A DNA stretch of 64,000 bases from Gigaspora rosea. Taxonomy: Eukaryota; Glomeromycota; Glomeromycetes; Diversisporales; Gigasporaceae. The translations under genes and the position numbers were made by a program. The stretch is from positions 15,974 to 79,973 of the forward strand of contig QKWP01001162.1 in assembly GCA_003550325.1 (NCBI GenBank), read 5' to 3'. How positions within the stretch are numbered: position 1 is the stretch's first letter; every line of letters starts with the position of its first letter. Positions 24,481 to 35,790 of this stretch are shown in pieces. The notes under the pieces were generated by a model. That model saw only the letters and a list, made by a program, of their open reading frames with translations. It did no database searches and was not told where the DNA came from.

Positions 24481-24749
24481 CTTTTTTTACTTTATTTATT
24501 TGTTTATTTATTTATCGTTTTTAATGTTTTTATTTTCCCGATGTAATTTTCCCAAAAAAGGATAAATTGCTAAAAATAAAATATAACATGTGTAAAATCT
24601 TAGTAATTCACTAAAATATTCAATTATGACACATTTTAAAATTAACTTGAATTTGCTAAAATTTAAATTTGGACCTTAGATCAAATTTGAATCAATTTGC
24701 TAAAAAAAAATATGACATATATCAGAGATGTCTGGGGTCCTGGTAATTT

Positions 24750-25491
24750 GCATTTTTTTATTTGCAATATATTTCGAAATATTTCGAAATAATAACTGTA
24801 ATATTACTGTAATATAGCGTAATATATACATAATCTACTGCGTCGATTGTAAGATTTTTGTAATATTACAGGCCATTATATCTTATGTAAGATTACATAT
24901 ATATAATTCGCTAATAATAAATACAATTTATATACATAGTAAAAAATTAACTTTTGTATATAGCAACTTTTAAATTCACAGTAAAAATACAGTATTTTTG
25001 GTTACTCATTTATTAATAGAAATGTCTACATATCCTCTACTCTTAACTAATCAAATTCAAATTACAAGCACGTGATTAGCATCAATTTGATTGGTCATTT
25101 GTCCTGCACCAAATTTCTGCTTTACTATTAAAGTTGCTAAACTTTAAACCCTTATAACTTTTTTAAAAAGCAAGATATTAAAAATTTGTCTTACAAATTT
25201 GTAGTTTAGGTTACAAATAAGTTATTAGACTTTAAACAATGCTGAAAAAAATAGATAGTTTTTGCTGTCTAGTACTGTATCAAAAAAAATTTTAATTAAA
25301 TATAAATTTTAAAAAATATAAATCATAAACATATTTATAGCAATTTTTAGGAAACTTGTCTGGATTTGTTTACAGTTTAAGGAATAAAAAAAATTTTTTT
25401 AAAAAAATTTCAAAATATGATCCAGCCAGATTATAAGAACCAAAAAATTAACTTTATATGGCCTTATTAAAAATTTATTAAAATAATTATA
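24750..25491. other. AT-rich interval, nothing recognised
   Basis: Contains TAATATTACTGTAATATAGC short palindromes near 24,800. No gene or bounded element was found. Confidence 0.5.
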
Positions 25492-26495
25492 CAGTATCAG
25501 GCATAGGACATGTCCTATTCATTGCTTTTTATAATTAAAATTTTTAAAAAAATATATGAATTTACTATATAACTTTGAGCTAAGATCTTCATCAATCTAA
25601 CTTATTAACTTAAAATTAAATTTTACAATTATATAGAACAAGAAAAAAAGAAAAAATTGAGCTTAAAAATTGAATTAAAATTTTGCCAATTTTGCACAAA
25701 ACGAAAATGTAACTTTGCCAAAAACAAATATTTTTTAATTTTAATAAGATGATGAGTATATGTAAAATCATGCCCTGAACAACTTTACTTAGTCGACTAA
25801 AGTAGGTTACCTTGTAAGAAAAATGGGTTATCTATGTACTAAAGTTAAAAATTTTGAGTTTTAAATATAAAACATTTTTTTTTGATTAAGTAACCTACTT
25901 CGGGTGCTTAAGCAAAGTTGTTCGGCACGTGATTCTACTCAGTTCAAAGCTGCTGCGTGTTTTCTCGGACCTTTTACTAAGTGAAAAATGGGTTTAAGTT
26001 GGGAAAAAAAATTTTTCCCAACTTTAAACCCATTTATCACGTAGTAAAAGGTTTGAGAAAATGCGCGACAGCCTCAAACCAAGTAGAATCACATGCTGAA
26101 CAACTTTGCTTAAGCGCCTGAAGTAGGTTACCTAATCAAAAAAAAATGTTTTATATTTAAACTCAAAATTTTTAACTTTAGTACATAGATAACCCATTTT
26201 TCTTACAAGGTAACCTACTTTAGTCGACTAAGTAAAGTTGTTCAGGGCATGATTTTACATATACTTATCATCTTAAAATTAAAAATATTTATTTTGGCAA
26301 AGTTACATTTTCGTTTTGTGCAAAATTGGCAAAATTTTAATTTAATTTTTAAGCTCAATTTTTTCTTCTTTTCTTGTTCTATATAATTGTAAATTTAGCT
26401 CAAAGTTATATAGTAAATTCATATGTTTTTTTAAAAATTTAATTATAGAAAGCATTTTGACCTATTTCAAGGGGACATGTCCTATGCCTGGTATA
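25492..26495. mobile_element. 1-kb near-perfect palindrome (foldback MITE)
   Basis: The arms of about 480-500 bp are inverted copies that meet near 26,010 at CCCAACTT. Landmarks in both arms are CAGGCATAGGACATGTCC (outer end), AACTTTGCCAAAA, ACAAGGTAACCTACTTTAGT, GTTGTTCAG and TTTACTAAGTGAAAAATGGG. The left end follows TA. The left arm has an extra 34 bp near 25,595. The very low divergence between arms implies recent origin or gene conversion. Non-coding; a transcript would form a long double-stranded RNA. Confidence 0.85.
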
Positions 26496-26499
26496 CTCT

Positions 26500-27742
26500 T
26501 TCAAAACTGATTTTATTAAAACCAATAACTCTTCATAATTTAATCTACTATATAAGTTTCATAATTTAAATCTAATAATCAGTTATTTCTAATAACAAAT
26601 ACTCAAATTATAAGATATTGGTTTATCAGATAATATTAGTTAATTTATTGGCTCAAATCTAATTTTATATACCAAATATATATATAAATATAATCTGGCC
26701 AATTATATTTATTTAGAATTATGTGACTATTAGACTATTAGTATCTTAAATTCAATAACCTCTTAAAGCCAATACAAAAGCTATCTACTTTGAATATTGA
26801 ATTTGAGAGGATATAATATATTTTTATTTGGTATTGTTAAATTATACCAATAGTGTTTAATACTACTATAATTTTTGTTATAAGTTGCAATATAATGTAA
26901 AAATATAAATTTTTTGATTATTTTTCAAACAATAACAAAATTTTTTTAGTATAATAAATTATATATAATTCTAAATTTTTAAAAAAATTTTAAAAATTCT
27001 AATTTGATTATTATTACTAAATATAAAACTAATTTATTAAATTCAAAATTAAAATTGCCAAATATATAAATTATAATTATATATTAAATAAATATTTTTT
27101 TTAAATTAATATACCAAACAAATATTTTTACCTATATTACATATAATGTATAAATGGATTTAGAGTAGAGACTTATTCATTTAGTATATTATATAATTTT
27201 TACAATCTAGTACAGGTTTAATAGTACACTTTTTAGTTCTGTTATTGCTTCTTCTTTTGTTTTTTTTTTATTTCAGTCTTCCTTTTATTTTTTATATACT
27301 TTTGGTTATTCGTTTAGGTTGAGATAGTTTTTCTCCTTTTATTTTTTTTTGTTTTTCTTTTATTCATTTTAATTTTTCTAAAATAAGAGTATTCTATCTG
27401 GTTGCTTAAATAGAATGAATCTAAAAGAGTTGATCTTTGATAGGACTGACAAAGTTTTCTAATTTAGTAGATTTTATATTTATGGAGTTAGTGTAACAGA
27501 TCACATCTGAGCACAGTTTTCACAGCTAGGTGATATTGGACTTGCAATTGGAAAGTTTAATATATGTATAACTTTGGTTAGTGTATATAAACTTATTAAT
27601 TAAGTACTAGCGAGACTGTCAAAGATTGAAAAAAATATATATATACTAAACAAATTTTATATAACAATTAAGATTATTTTACTAACTTTCTAATAACTTT
27701 TTTTAATTACTTTTAATAATCTTTCTACTTCTAAATTATCTA
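26500..27742. other. AT-rich interval with a possible SINE remnant
   Basis: 27,480-27,640 shares ACAGATCACATCTGAGCA and GAGACTGTCAAAG with the 3' half of the SINE at 2275-2772, on the plus strand, and ends in an A-rich tract. The rest is AT-rich without coding-like frames. Confidence 0.35.
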
Positions 27743-27888
27743 CTACAAAAAGCTTACTTTAAGGGTTTTTATCTCTTGCTCTAACTCCACTATTTTTTGG
27801 TCCTTGGCTACCACTTTCTTTTGCAATTTTTTTAACTTTTTTTTATCTACTAATGAGCGAGTAGTTTTTTTAGTTATAACAATTTAAG
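27743..27888 (-). pseudogene. Coiled-coil coding relic (about 45 codons)
   Basis: The minus-strand frame contains KKLKKLQKKVVAKDQKIVEL followed by EQEIKTLK and a stop. It is a heptad-like charged helix with no ATG upstream and no neighbouring exons that I can see. It is probably the tail of a decayed host or transposon protein. Confidence 0.35.
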
Positions 27889-28084
27889 TTCTAAGAAAAC
27901 AGTTACATTTATTTTTTTAAATAGTCAAATTAATTAGAAAATAAAAAAATCTTTTTGCTATATTTTTTATAAAAATTTGTCTGGTTAATAAAAAAATTAA
28001 GTATTATATATACAAAAAATTAGTATATTAAAAGCTAGGTTTTAGTACTTATTTAAAAATTCAAGTTTTACTTTAATTTAATTA

Positions 28085-28885
28085 ATAATTTGCTAGTCAA
28101 TTAAAGAATAGTCATAGTATAGTATGGTACAGATCATATAACAAATTATTTATAGGCAGAATGTGGTATGCATATATATAACCCTATTTTTTTACTAAGT
28201 TAATAACTTGTATTAATTAAATAAAAGTTGTAGAGCTTGTCAAAATGCATCTAATAGTAACTAAATTATTTAAATTAGTTCTATAGTTGGTAAAATATTG
28301 CTAAAAAATAATTGGCTAACTATATAAAATTTTATACAAACAATAGTTTGCTTATATAAAGATTTTATAGTTAGCAAATCATTTTTAGTAATATCTTGCC
28401 AACTACAGAACTGATTTGAATAATCTAGCTACTATTAGATGTACCTTAATAAGCTCTGCAACTTTCAATTACAATACAAGTTGTTAACTTCATAAAACAA
28501 AACTTTATATAAAGTCCCCAGACATCTAGTACAAAGATCATAAATTACATATTTTAGCAAAAATCTCCAAAATTTAAGAAGCAAAAAAACAGCTTTTGGT
28601 AATTATTTTGGTATCTAGTAGCCCAATTTGAATAAATTTTTTTAAAAAATAAAGCTCTTAGTGAGTACATTTAACAAAAAAAGTTTATTTAATTCTAATT
28701 ACTAAATTAGAAGTTATTTAAGTAAATATAGTTTTGTTATTTTTAGCAAATTAGATCAAGTTGGCCAAAATCGAGTTATGACCTATATGAGAGATATCTG
28801 GGTCCTTTTATATATACGCATACTACATTTTGCCTATAAGTAATTTTTATATATAATGACCTTTCTTTGATTAACTAACAAATTA
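28085..28885. mobile_element. Foldback element, family H1
   Basis: Inverted arms meet near 28,350. Ends include TATAGGCAGAATGTGGTATG and its inverted partner CATACTACATTTTGCCTATA. The mid-arm core GTTGTAGAGCTTGTC matches the element at 1.5 kb. The right arm is interrupted by the MITE at 28,512-28,806. Confidence 0.7.
28512..28806. mobile_element. 295-bp hAT-like MITE, AGGACCC family
   Basis: The inverted ends are related to those of the 21,837 element (AGTCCCCAGACATCTAG and the complement of AGGACCCAGATATCTCTCAT), with perfect 8-bp TTTATATA copies outside (28,504-28,511 and 28,807-28,814). It probably moves with the machinery of the larger family member. Confidence 0.65.
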
Positions 28886-29289
28886 CTAATTAATTAACTT
28901 AAAAAATATTGTACAGAATTTTATAAACTTTTTTTATTTAAAAGATTTATTTAATTTATAATATTATTTTTAGCTTTATATATCTTATTTTTTAATTTTA
29001 TACAAATTCTTAAAAAGTATCTTTGATAATATAGTAGTCCACTGCAATTATTATATGGATATAGTAGATATAGCCACTAGCTCTATGAATATAACTGTAA
29101 ATTACTATATACAAAATCTCCAAATAGTAGATTCATTATAAATTAAACCCAGATACAAACTACAAATCTATATTAATTAATATAATTTTTTTGAATATAG
29201 TACAGAACTTTTAAACCAACATTTTTTTTTAAAGGTAGCCAAATTTTTTGAGACAAAATACTAAATTTTAATAGGCAAATATTTTAAAT

Positions 29290-29665
29290 TTATTACTATA
29301 TTTGTGTGTAATAGTGGGCTGGGCATTAATTTAGATTTTGACTTTTCAAAAAATTTGGCTATTTTGCTTAAAATAGTGCCTTTATACATCTTGAAATAAC
29401 ATGCACCCTTTTTTATTTAATTAATGTTTTAAAATGTAATAAAAGATTCAAAATTCAAATGCTAAATTTAACTCAATTATGACAAAACAATGATTATTTT
29501 TATCAGAAACATAATATGCAAATTACTATAATTAGTCAATTTAGTTAACTAGATCATATAGCTGATTCCTATTCCTAGTACAAAGTATGTAGAGTATGGT
29601 TTACATTCGAGTTTTGCATTCATCCACAAAATCTTGATTCTAATTGGATATAGAAATCAAATGAT
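29290..29665. repeat. Dispersed repeat, pair of 59,015-59,510
   Basis: Shares ATTTGGCTATTTTGCT, TGCTAAATTTAACTCAAT, AGAGTATGGTTTACATTCGA and CACAAAATCTTGATTCT in order with the 59-kb copy. Here the sequence TATGGTTTACATTCGAG is uninterrupted, giving the empty site for the MITE at 59,240. Confidence 0.65.
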
Positions 29666-29730
29666 ATCATTATTATATTAGTGAAGTTTCTAGTTTTGAT
29701 TGCTATATTTCGAGTTGGTTGTTGCTTGAT

Positions 29731-30362
29731 TTCCCGAAAGTTAGTTATCCGCCAGCTCATTTTACTGACCCCATATCCCCGACAGAATGTTTTACCTACA
29801 GCATTTTTTGTTGACAGAATCTTTCCTCGATATACCATGTTTTCGACCTCTCCTTTCTTTGACAGAACATATTTTCGAAAGACATTTTACTGACATGACG
29901 TATTTCAAAAAGAACATTTTTCCGACATGACATGTTTCCGACATTTTTTTCTGACAAGATCTTTCCCCGATTAGAATTTTATTTAAGTAGGTAGAGTGAT
30001 ATATTTGTGTGAATCACATCACATGATTAAGCAATCGGTCTAAATTAGGGTTAGAGTTGATAGTGCTAGTAAACAAATGATGTAGTTGCATGATTTCATG
30101 TGATGTGATGATCACTGGGTTTATTGTTCTTGTTGGAAAAAGTGCATTCAATAAAACTTAGTGTCAGAGAAAAGTCAAATTAGAAATATGTCATGTCAGA
30201 TAATTGTCTTGTCAAAAATATGAGATTTCTAGAAATGAGGATGTCGAAAACATGGTATGTCGAGGAAAGATTCTATCAACAAAAAGTGCTGTAGATGAAA
30301 CATTCTGTCGGGGATATGGGGTCAGTAAAATGAGCTAGCGGGTAACTAACTTTCGGAAAATT
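29731..30362. mobile_element. Foldback MITE with spaced GACAGAAT / CCGACAT arrays
   Basis: The arms are inverted: CCGAAAGTTAGTTATCCGCC on the left, with its partner ending in GGGTAACTAACTTTCGG on the right. Each arm holds a series of short motifs (CCGACAGAAT, TTGACAGAAT, TCCGACATGA) spaced about 20-25 bp. The centre is non-coding and includes CACATCACATGATTAAG. Similar in design to the element at 31,530. Confidence 0.65.
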
Positions 30363-30869
30363 ATACTAGAATCTTTTTAGTTACCAGTTATAGCTAGTTA
30401 ACTGAGTTTTAATATAGCACATTTCAATGATCCAAGTTTCGCCTGCAACTCTACTAACAATGCAAGAGGTAAAAATTTTTTTTTAATATTTGAACTGCTT
30501 TGCTAATTTAATATTATCATAGTGCCTATACAGCTTATTTTTTGAATATTAGTACAGAATTTCAAAAAAATTACATTTTGATTCAAAATAAGCCATATGC
30601 GTGTTTTAAAATAGCATGCAGGAACCCAAAATAACATACAGAGAGCATTATTACATGCAAATACAGTATGTTTATTAAATATTTTTAAAATTTTACTATA
30701 TTTTTTATATATATGCAGCCAAATTTTTATTTAATTAGTAACTTTAAAAAAAAATAATATTATAAAATTTTGCTATAATAAAAATAAATTCTATAGTTTT
30801 GCTTTGCTTATTTGTTTGTATATTTTTATAAAAAATTTTTTTCTTTTAATTGATAATCTGTTTGTCAAC

Positions 30870-32875
30870 TGGGGAATAGGCGAAATGTGGCATGCTTTCA
30901 TTTAAATTTTTTTTTACTAAGTTAATGATACATGTCCACTAATTGAAAGTTGTAGAGCTTGTCGAGACATATCTAATAGTGGTTAGATCATCCAAATCAG
31001 CCTAGTGGATAGCGAGATATTATCGAAAAATGATTGGCTAACTATATTAAAATCTGTAATGAAAATTACTATAGGCGAAATGTGGCATGCTTCTATCTAA
31101 AACTTTTTTTCTTTCTAAATTAACAATATATGCCACTAATTAAAAGTTGTAGAGCTCGTTGAGACACATCTAACAGTGATTAAATCATCCAAATTGGTCT
31201 AGTGAATGGCAAGATATCATCAAAAAACGATCAGCTAACTATATAAAATCTCTATGCATATTGGCAGATTTATACAATTGGACCTTTTTTCAAGACCCCG
31301 ATTTTCATATAATTTTGCAAATCAAACCACCTTATCTCTAAGATCTAATAGGTTGGCGCTTATCTAATGAGTTTATTTATATTGATTAGTTATTTGTTGA
31401 TCATCTGATCATTATCTAACCAATGAATTTTTGTAAACAATCAAAATTTGGGACCATTTTTAGGGCCCAATTTCAATTCCATAAATTCGCCGATATAGTA
31501 AACAATGCTTGTTTATATAGAGATTTTATGGATTCGTATTATTTCACCAACAATCACTTCACAGACATAGCACTATACCAACAACCATTTTACCGACAAG
31601 CTTTTTTTACCAACAAATAACTCGCCGACACTTGATTTGCTGACAAGTATGCTTTCACCGACACGTTGATTTTACCGGCACACAATTTACTAATAGTTAT
31701 TTTACTGACAAAATCAACTTACCGACAAGTTCATTTTACCGAAAATAGAATTTACTGTCAAGATTATTCTACCGACAATACAATTCACTGACAAACAATT
31801 CGCCAACAAACAATTCGCCAGATGCCTTAAGTATCAAAGTTGATGCTAAAGTTATAGGGTCTCGATTTGAAACTATAAGCCTTGCTAAAATCTACATATA
31901 CTCTATAAATATGAAATTTATACCCAAACCCTACCCTAACCCTATAAGACAAAAACGAAAAAACATGCAAAGAAAATTTTAAAATTTTATATCAAAATAG
32001 GTCATAATTTCAGCATCTGCCGTGACAATAATTATTATTATCGTCATTACTGTGATAAAATGTGCAATTTTTATTGTCATTATTAATAAATTGCATAATA
32101 CATAATTATTCTTAGTATTACATTGCTGTAATCTCATATATTAACGAGTTGTATTGTCAGTAATTGTATTGTCAGCAAATCGTATTGTCAACGAATTGTA
32201 TTGTCGGTAGAATAAGCTTGTTGGTATATTCTTTTTTCAGTAAAATGAGCATGTCGGTAAGTTGATTTTGTCAGTAAATGTAACTATTGGTAAAGTGAAT
32301 ATCGGCAAAATCAACTTGTCGGTAAAAAGAATTTTCAGTAAATCAAGTGTTAGCGAATTTTGTGTCAGTAAAAAAAGCTTGTTGGTAAAATGATTGTTGG
32401 TGTAAGTTGAAGTTTGTGAAGTGATTGTTGGCGATTTGATTGCTACCCAGATTTTATATAGTCAGCCAATCGTTTTTCGATGATATCTCACCATCCACTA
32501 GGCCAATTTGGATAATCTAACCACTGTTAGATGCGTCTTGATGAGCTTTACAACTTTCAATTAGTGGGCATACAGTATATTGTTAACTTAGTAAGATAAA
32601 AGTTTTAAATGGAAGCATTCTACATTTCGCCTATAGTAATTTTCATATGTGATTTTGTTTCAGATTTTTATATAGTCAGCTAATTATTTTTTAACGATAT
32701 CTCGTCATCTACTAGGCTTGATTTGGATAATCTAACCACCATTAGATACATCTCAATAAGCTCTACAACTTTCAATTAGTGGACATATATCGTTAACTTA
32801 GTAAGAAAAAACTTTTAGATGGAAGAAGCCCATATTTTGCCTATAGGATTACTCTCCAGTTGACAGCAGATTATC
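30870..32875. mobile_element. Two H1 foldback elements, one inside the other
   Basis: Left arms at 30,880-31,065 and 31,072-31,260, right arms at 32,455-32,632 and 32,640-32,860. All carry the TATAGGCGAAATGTGGCATG end and the GTTGTAGAGCTCGTTGAGAC core. The symmetrical order shows that one copy inserted near the centre of another. The inner copy was later split by the 31,530 MITE. Confidence 0.75.
31530..32448. mobile_element. 919-bp Mutator-like MITE with arrays of CCGACAAG motifs
   Basis: Bounded by perfect 9-bp copies of AGATTTTAT (31,521-31,529 and 32,449-32,457). The ends share (A/G)CCAACAATCACTTC. Each arm (31,545-31,812 and 32,150-32,440) is a string of about 12 short motifs such as TTTTACCGACAAG, TTCACCGACA and TTCGCCAACA at 15-25 bp spacing. 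The spacer is non-coding and holds CCCTACCCTAACCCTA. A 9-bp duplication is typical of Mutator-like elements. A short relative is at 62,081-62,378. The empty site is preserved in the H1 element at about 28,356. Confidence 0.7.
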
Positions 32876-33072
32876 AATTAACTATAGTTTTTATTTTTTT
32901 ATAAAATTTAAGGTTTTTAGTTGCTAATTTAAAATGCTCTACACTATAGTTAAATTGTTTATTATAAATACAAAGTGTATATATACTTGAATTTTTATTT
33001 TTTTATAATATAATCTTTTAGTATATACAAGATCCAAGGCCTACTAAGAGAGAAAGGGGAATCTGATAAAGA

Positions 33073-33424
33073 GGGGTATTGTGACGAATTGGGAATATCT
33101 TGTGATCCTATGATCAGATCCGGGGGAAGTTTATACCATTCGATTCTCCTAAATAAAAGGAATCGAATAGTATAAATTTCGGCCAGTTCTGATCACATAG
33201 TTACTAAATACTGGAGAAATAGACCAATTCGGCATAATACCTTTTTATATAGAATGCTATAACTAAAGGTATTCTAACGAACTAGGAATCTTTGAATACC
33301 GTGATCAAAAATGGAAGAAATTTGTACCATTCAATTCCTCTCATTGAGAGAAATTGAATGGTAGAAATTTCAACTGGTTCTTATTATAGGATCACAAGAT
33401 ATTCCCAATTCGTCACAATACCCC
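33073..33424. mobile_element. Palindromic MITE with GGGGTATTGTGACG ends
   Basis: Ends GGGGTATTGTGACGAATTGG and its inverted partner. Internally ACCATTCGATTCTCC..GGAATCGAATAGT forms a second hairpin. CCAAGGCC occurs just outside on both sides (33,035-33,042 and 33,424-33,431), a possible 8-bp duplication if the left end lies farther out. Decayed relatives are at 33,480-33,610 and 43,960-44,080. Confidence 0.6.
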
Positions 33425-33429
33425 CAAGG

Positions 33430-34669
33430 CCAAAATTTTCTTATTTTTTTCAAAATAATTTATATTAAAATAATTTGTGATCCAGTGATCAGAATCAAAT
33501 AATTTTGGTATCAATAGATTCAGCTTGATAAGGCGAATCAGAAAATACTAATATTGTTTGATTTGGATCAATGTATCACAAGATACGAATGAAACTTTTT
33601 AATTTCGTCAAAATACTCTATTCTCCCTTATATGGTTTAAAAATTGGTAGAATGTAACAAACCTGGGTCTTGTGTATAATAATTTATGGTATAGTGTTCA
33701 ATTAGTAGTAAAAAGAACTTGAATATCTCTATTTTATTGGCTATTAGATATTTCTATCATGAATTTTTATTTAATATTTTAAAAAAATAGTAAAAATATT
33801 AAGTATAATATAGTTAGTATGATTTAATTAATGAGATATGAAAAAAATAATTTAACAAAAAAACTAATTATAAAAACCAGGTTGAAGAATTAGCATAACA
33901 ATTTAAAAATATTGAATCTAATTTCTTAAAAAGCTTTTCTTATTAAGGTTATTTTCAGATGGACATTTCCTAAATGGAAAAATGATAAAATAGAAATAGT
34001 TGTGTGCAGTATTGAAAATCAGTTTTGAAATTTATGTTTTATGAGAACATATTTATTTAATTTAATTATTTTAAATTTTTTTATGTTCTTAAATAGAAAA
34101 AATTTTCTCTCTCTCTTTTTTTTCTTCTTTCTTTCTTTTTTTTTTCTCTCTCTTTTCTTACTCTTTCTTATATTCATTTTCTCTTTCTCATTATCTCTTT
34201 TACACTTATGCTTTTAGACTTCTTTTGTTATTTTTAATTTTTAATTTTATTTAATATATTTAAAAATTTTAACAATAAAATCATAAAAAATATCATTTAT
34301 AAAATATAAAAATAGATATAAAAATAAATACAATTTTATATAAATATTTATAAAAAATATAAAAATACAAATTATAAAGAAACAAACTGATTTACAAACT
34401 AAAAAAACTTTATAAAATTGGAATAGATAAATCAATAAATTATATTATCCAAAATTTTTCTGTGATTCAAGAACAACTAAATTTTCTCTATTTCAACTAA
34501 CAATTAAATATTTATGAATTTAATTATTTTAAACTCATATATTAATCAAAATAAATTTTTATTACTTTATACATAGAGAACATATTTTCAAACTTAATGT
34601 TCTCAAAAAAAAATTTAATAGAGAACAGAACATCTTAAATTTTGTAAATGTTCTCAAATTAAATGATGT
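33430..34669. other. AT-rich interval with pyrimidine tract
   Basis: 33,480-33,610 is a relative of the preceding MITE. 34,095-34,205 is a C/T tract (CTCTCTCTC, TTTCTTTCTT). No gene was found. Confidence 0.5.
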
Positions 34670-34821
34670 GTGTGGTGCAGGTACAGTACTTGTACAAAAA
34701 AAGTAATGAAAAGCATCAAGAACCCGCCACAATCTCAGATCTATTGCATGAAGTGTAACGTGCCTTTATGTTGTAATAGGGGAGAAGTGATTGTTTTAAG
34801 AATTGCCATATCTATACTTAA
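34670..34821 (+). pseudogene. piggyBac transposase C-terminal zinc-finger relic
   Basis: The first frame reads CRYSTCTKKVMKS, then QIYCMKCNVPLCCNRGE. After one frameshift near 34,787 the adjacent frame continues SDCFKNCHIYT and a stop. The order C..C, YCxxCNVPLC, DCFKxxH matches the cysteine-rich tail that ends many piggyBac (DDE_Tnp_1_7) transposases and binds the transposon ends. The catalytic domain is not visible upstream, so only the tail survives. The TTAA-flanked elements at 20.2 and 57.7 kb suggest this superfamily was once active here. Confidence 0.6.
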
Positions 34822-35583
34822 AAAAAAAAAATTAATATTTTCTTTATTTTTTATTGCCGGTAAATATTTCTAAGTTATTACCTTTTTTTGTTCCGATGCG
34901 ATGTCATAATTTTTTATTAAATTATAAAATAATAATAATAATAAAATTTATCCGACAAACTCTTATGATCATGAATGTATTTCTTTCAGTCATTTTTTCA
35001 TGTGTTACGAAATAATTACGTTTACTTGAATTAAAACTCAGCCGACAACTCCCTACCAATCATGATCATACATTGTCGGATAACACCATTATTGGGCAAA
35101 AATTTTTGAATAACGGTAAATTGGAAATGATTGGTGCCGCTTCGCGGCACGTGTTCATTTGCCCGGTTGAACAAATTTCCCTTTATTCAAAAATTTTTTA
35201 ATATTTTAAATTTTATGTTTTTTACTAAGGCTTCCTATAGGTGCGATCAAAAAAATATAGCGAGAAAATTAAAGATCATTAGTAAATTTTTTTGTGAGAT
35301 CAGCACTTGATTAACAATTCGATCTTGCAAATGTAGATATTACGTAACTTTATATAATAGTGTGAAAATAAAAGCTGGAACCATTGATCAGTTATATGTA
35401 ATAAACATCTTGTGCAAAACTTAAATTTTATAAATTCTATATATAGTGTAATTAAAAAAAAAATTGTAGGCAAATTTGTCGAGCAGATAAGTATAGTACA
35501 GGCCGATTGTTTTAACATACCATACTGATTAGCTATAATTCTAACCCTAACGTTAATAATATATATAACACCGGATCAGTATA
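34822..35583. other. Non-coding interval with GC-rich hairpin
   Basis: 35,093-35,200 folds as an inverted repeat (CAAAAATTTTTGAATAA with its partner) whose tip is GTGCCGCTTCGCGGCAC, the most GC-rich local sequence. 34,950-35,085 is a hairpin with TTATCCGACAA / TTGTCGGATAA ends. No gene was recognised. Confidence 0.5.
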
Positions 35584-35790
35584 GTATTTTCGCAAATCAG
35601 GGGTGAGCAGATCAAATCTGTATATATGTTAACGTTAAGGTTAGGAATTTATCGGCATGTACTATACTTATCTGCTCATTTATACCATAGCTGATATGCT
35701 ATAATTTCGATCAATATGGTACAGATTTTAAAAATCGGCCTGTACAGTACTATACTATCTGCTCACCCCCATACTGATTTGCGAAAATAC
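35584..35790. mobile_element. 207-bp MITE with GTATTTTCGCAAATCAG ends
   Basis: Ends GTATTTTCGCAAATCAGGGG and inverted partner ending TGATTTGCGAAAATAC; inner GGTGAGCAGAT / ATCTGCTCACC. The right end sequence (GCGAAAATACTCTTTT) recurs at 36,250, so it was carried along in the promoter tandem repeats. Confidence 0.6.

Larger units (their letters stand above)
21837..24741. mobile_element. 2.9-kb hAT-like element, AGGACCC ends, contains assembly gap
   Basis: Left end AGGACCCTGGACATCTCTC, right end complement of AGGACCCCAGACATCTCTG, bounded by perfect 8-bp copies of GGTAATTT (21,829-21,836 and 24,742-24,749). An 8-bp duplication indicates hAT-type transposition. Subterminal phrases 'AATTTGCTAAAA' repeat at both ends. 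Inside are a pogo-like MITE (22,006-22,312), a broken hydrophilic reading frame (22,995-23,455) and A-rich DNA around 44 Ns. The true length is uncertain because of the gap. Confidence 0.7.

Noticed and set aside
31423-31620. 65-codon frame
   Set aside because: It lies across the boundary of two transposable elements and reads their repeat motifs.
34110-34200. Pyrimidine tract as a splice or regulatory feature
   Set aside because: No exon on either side; simple C/T microsatellite.
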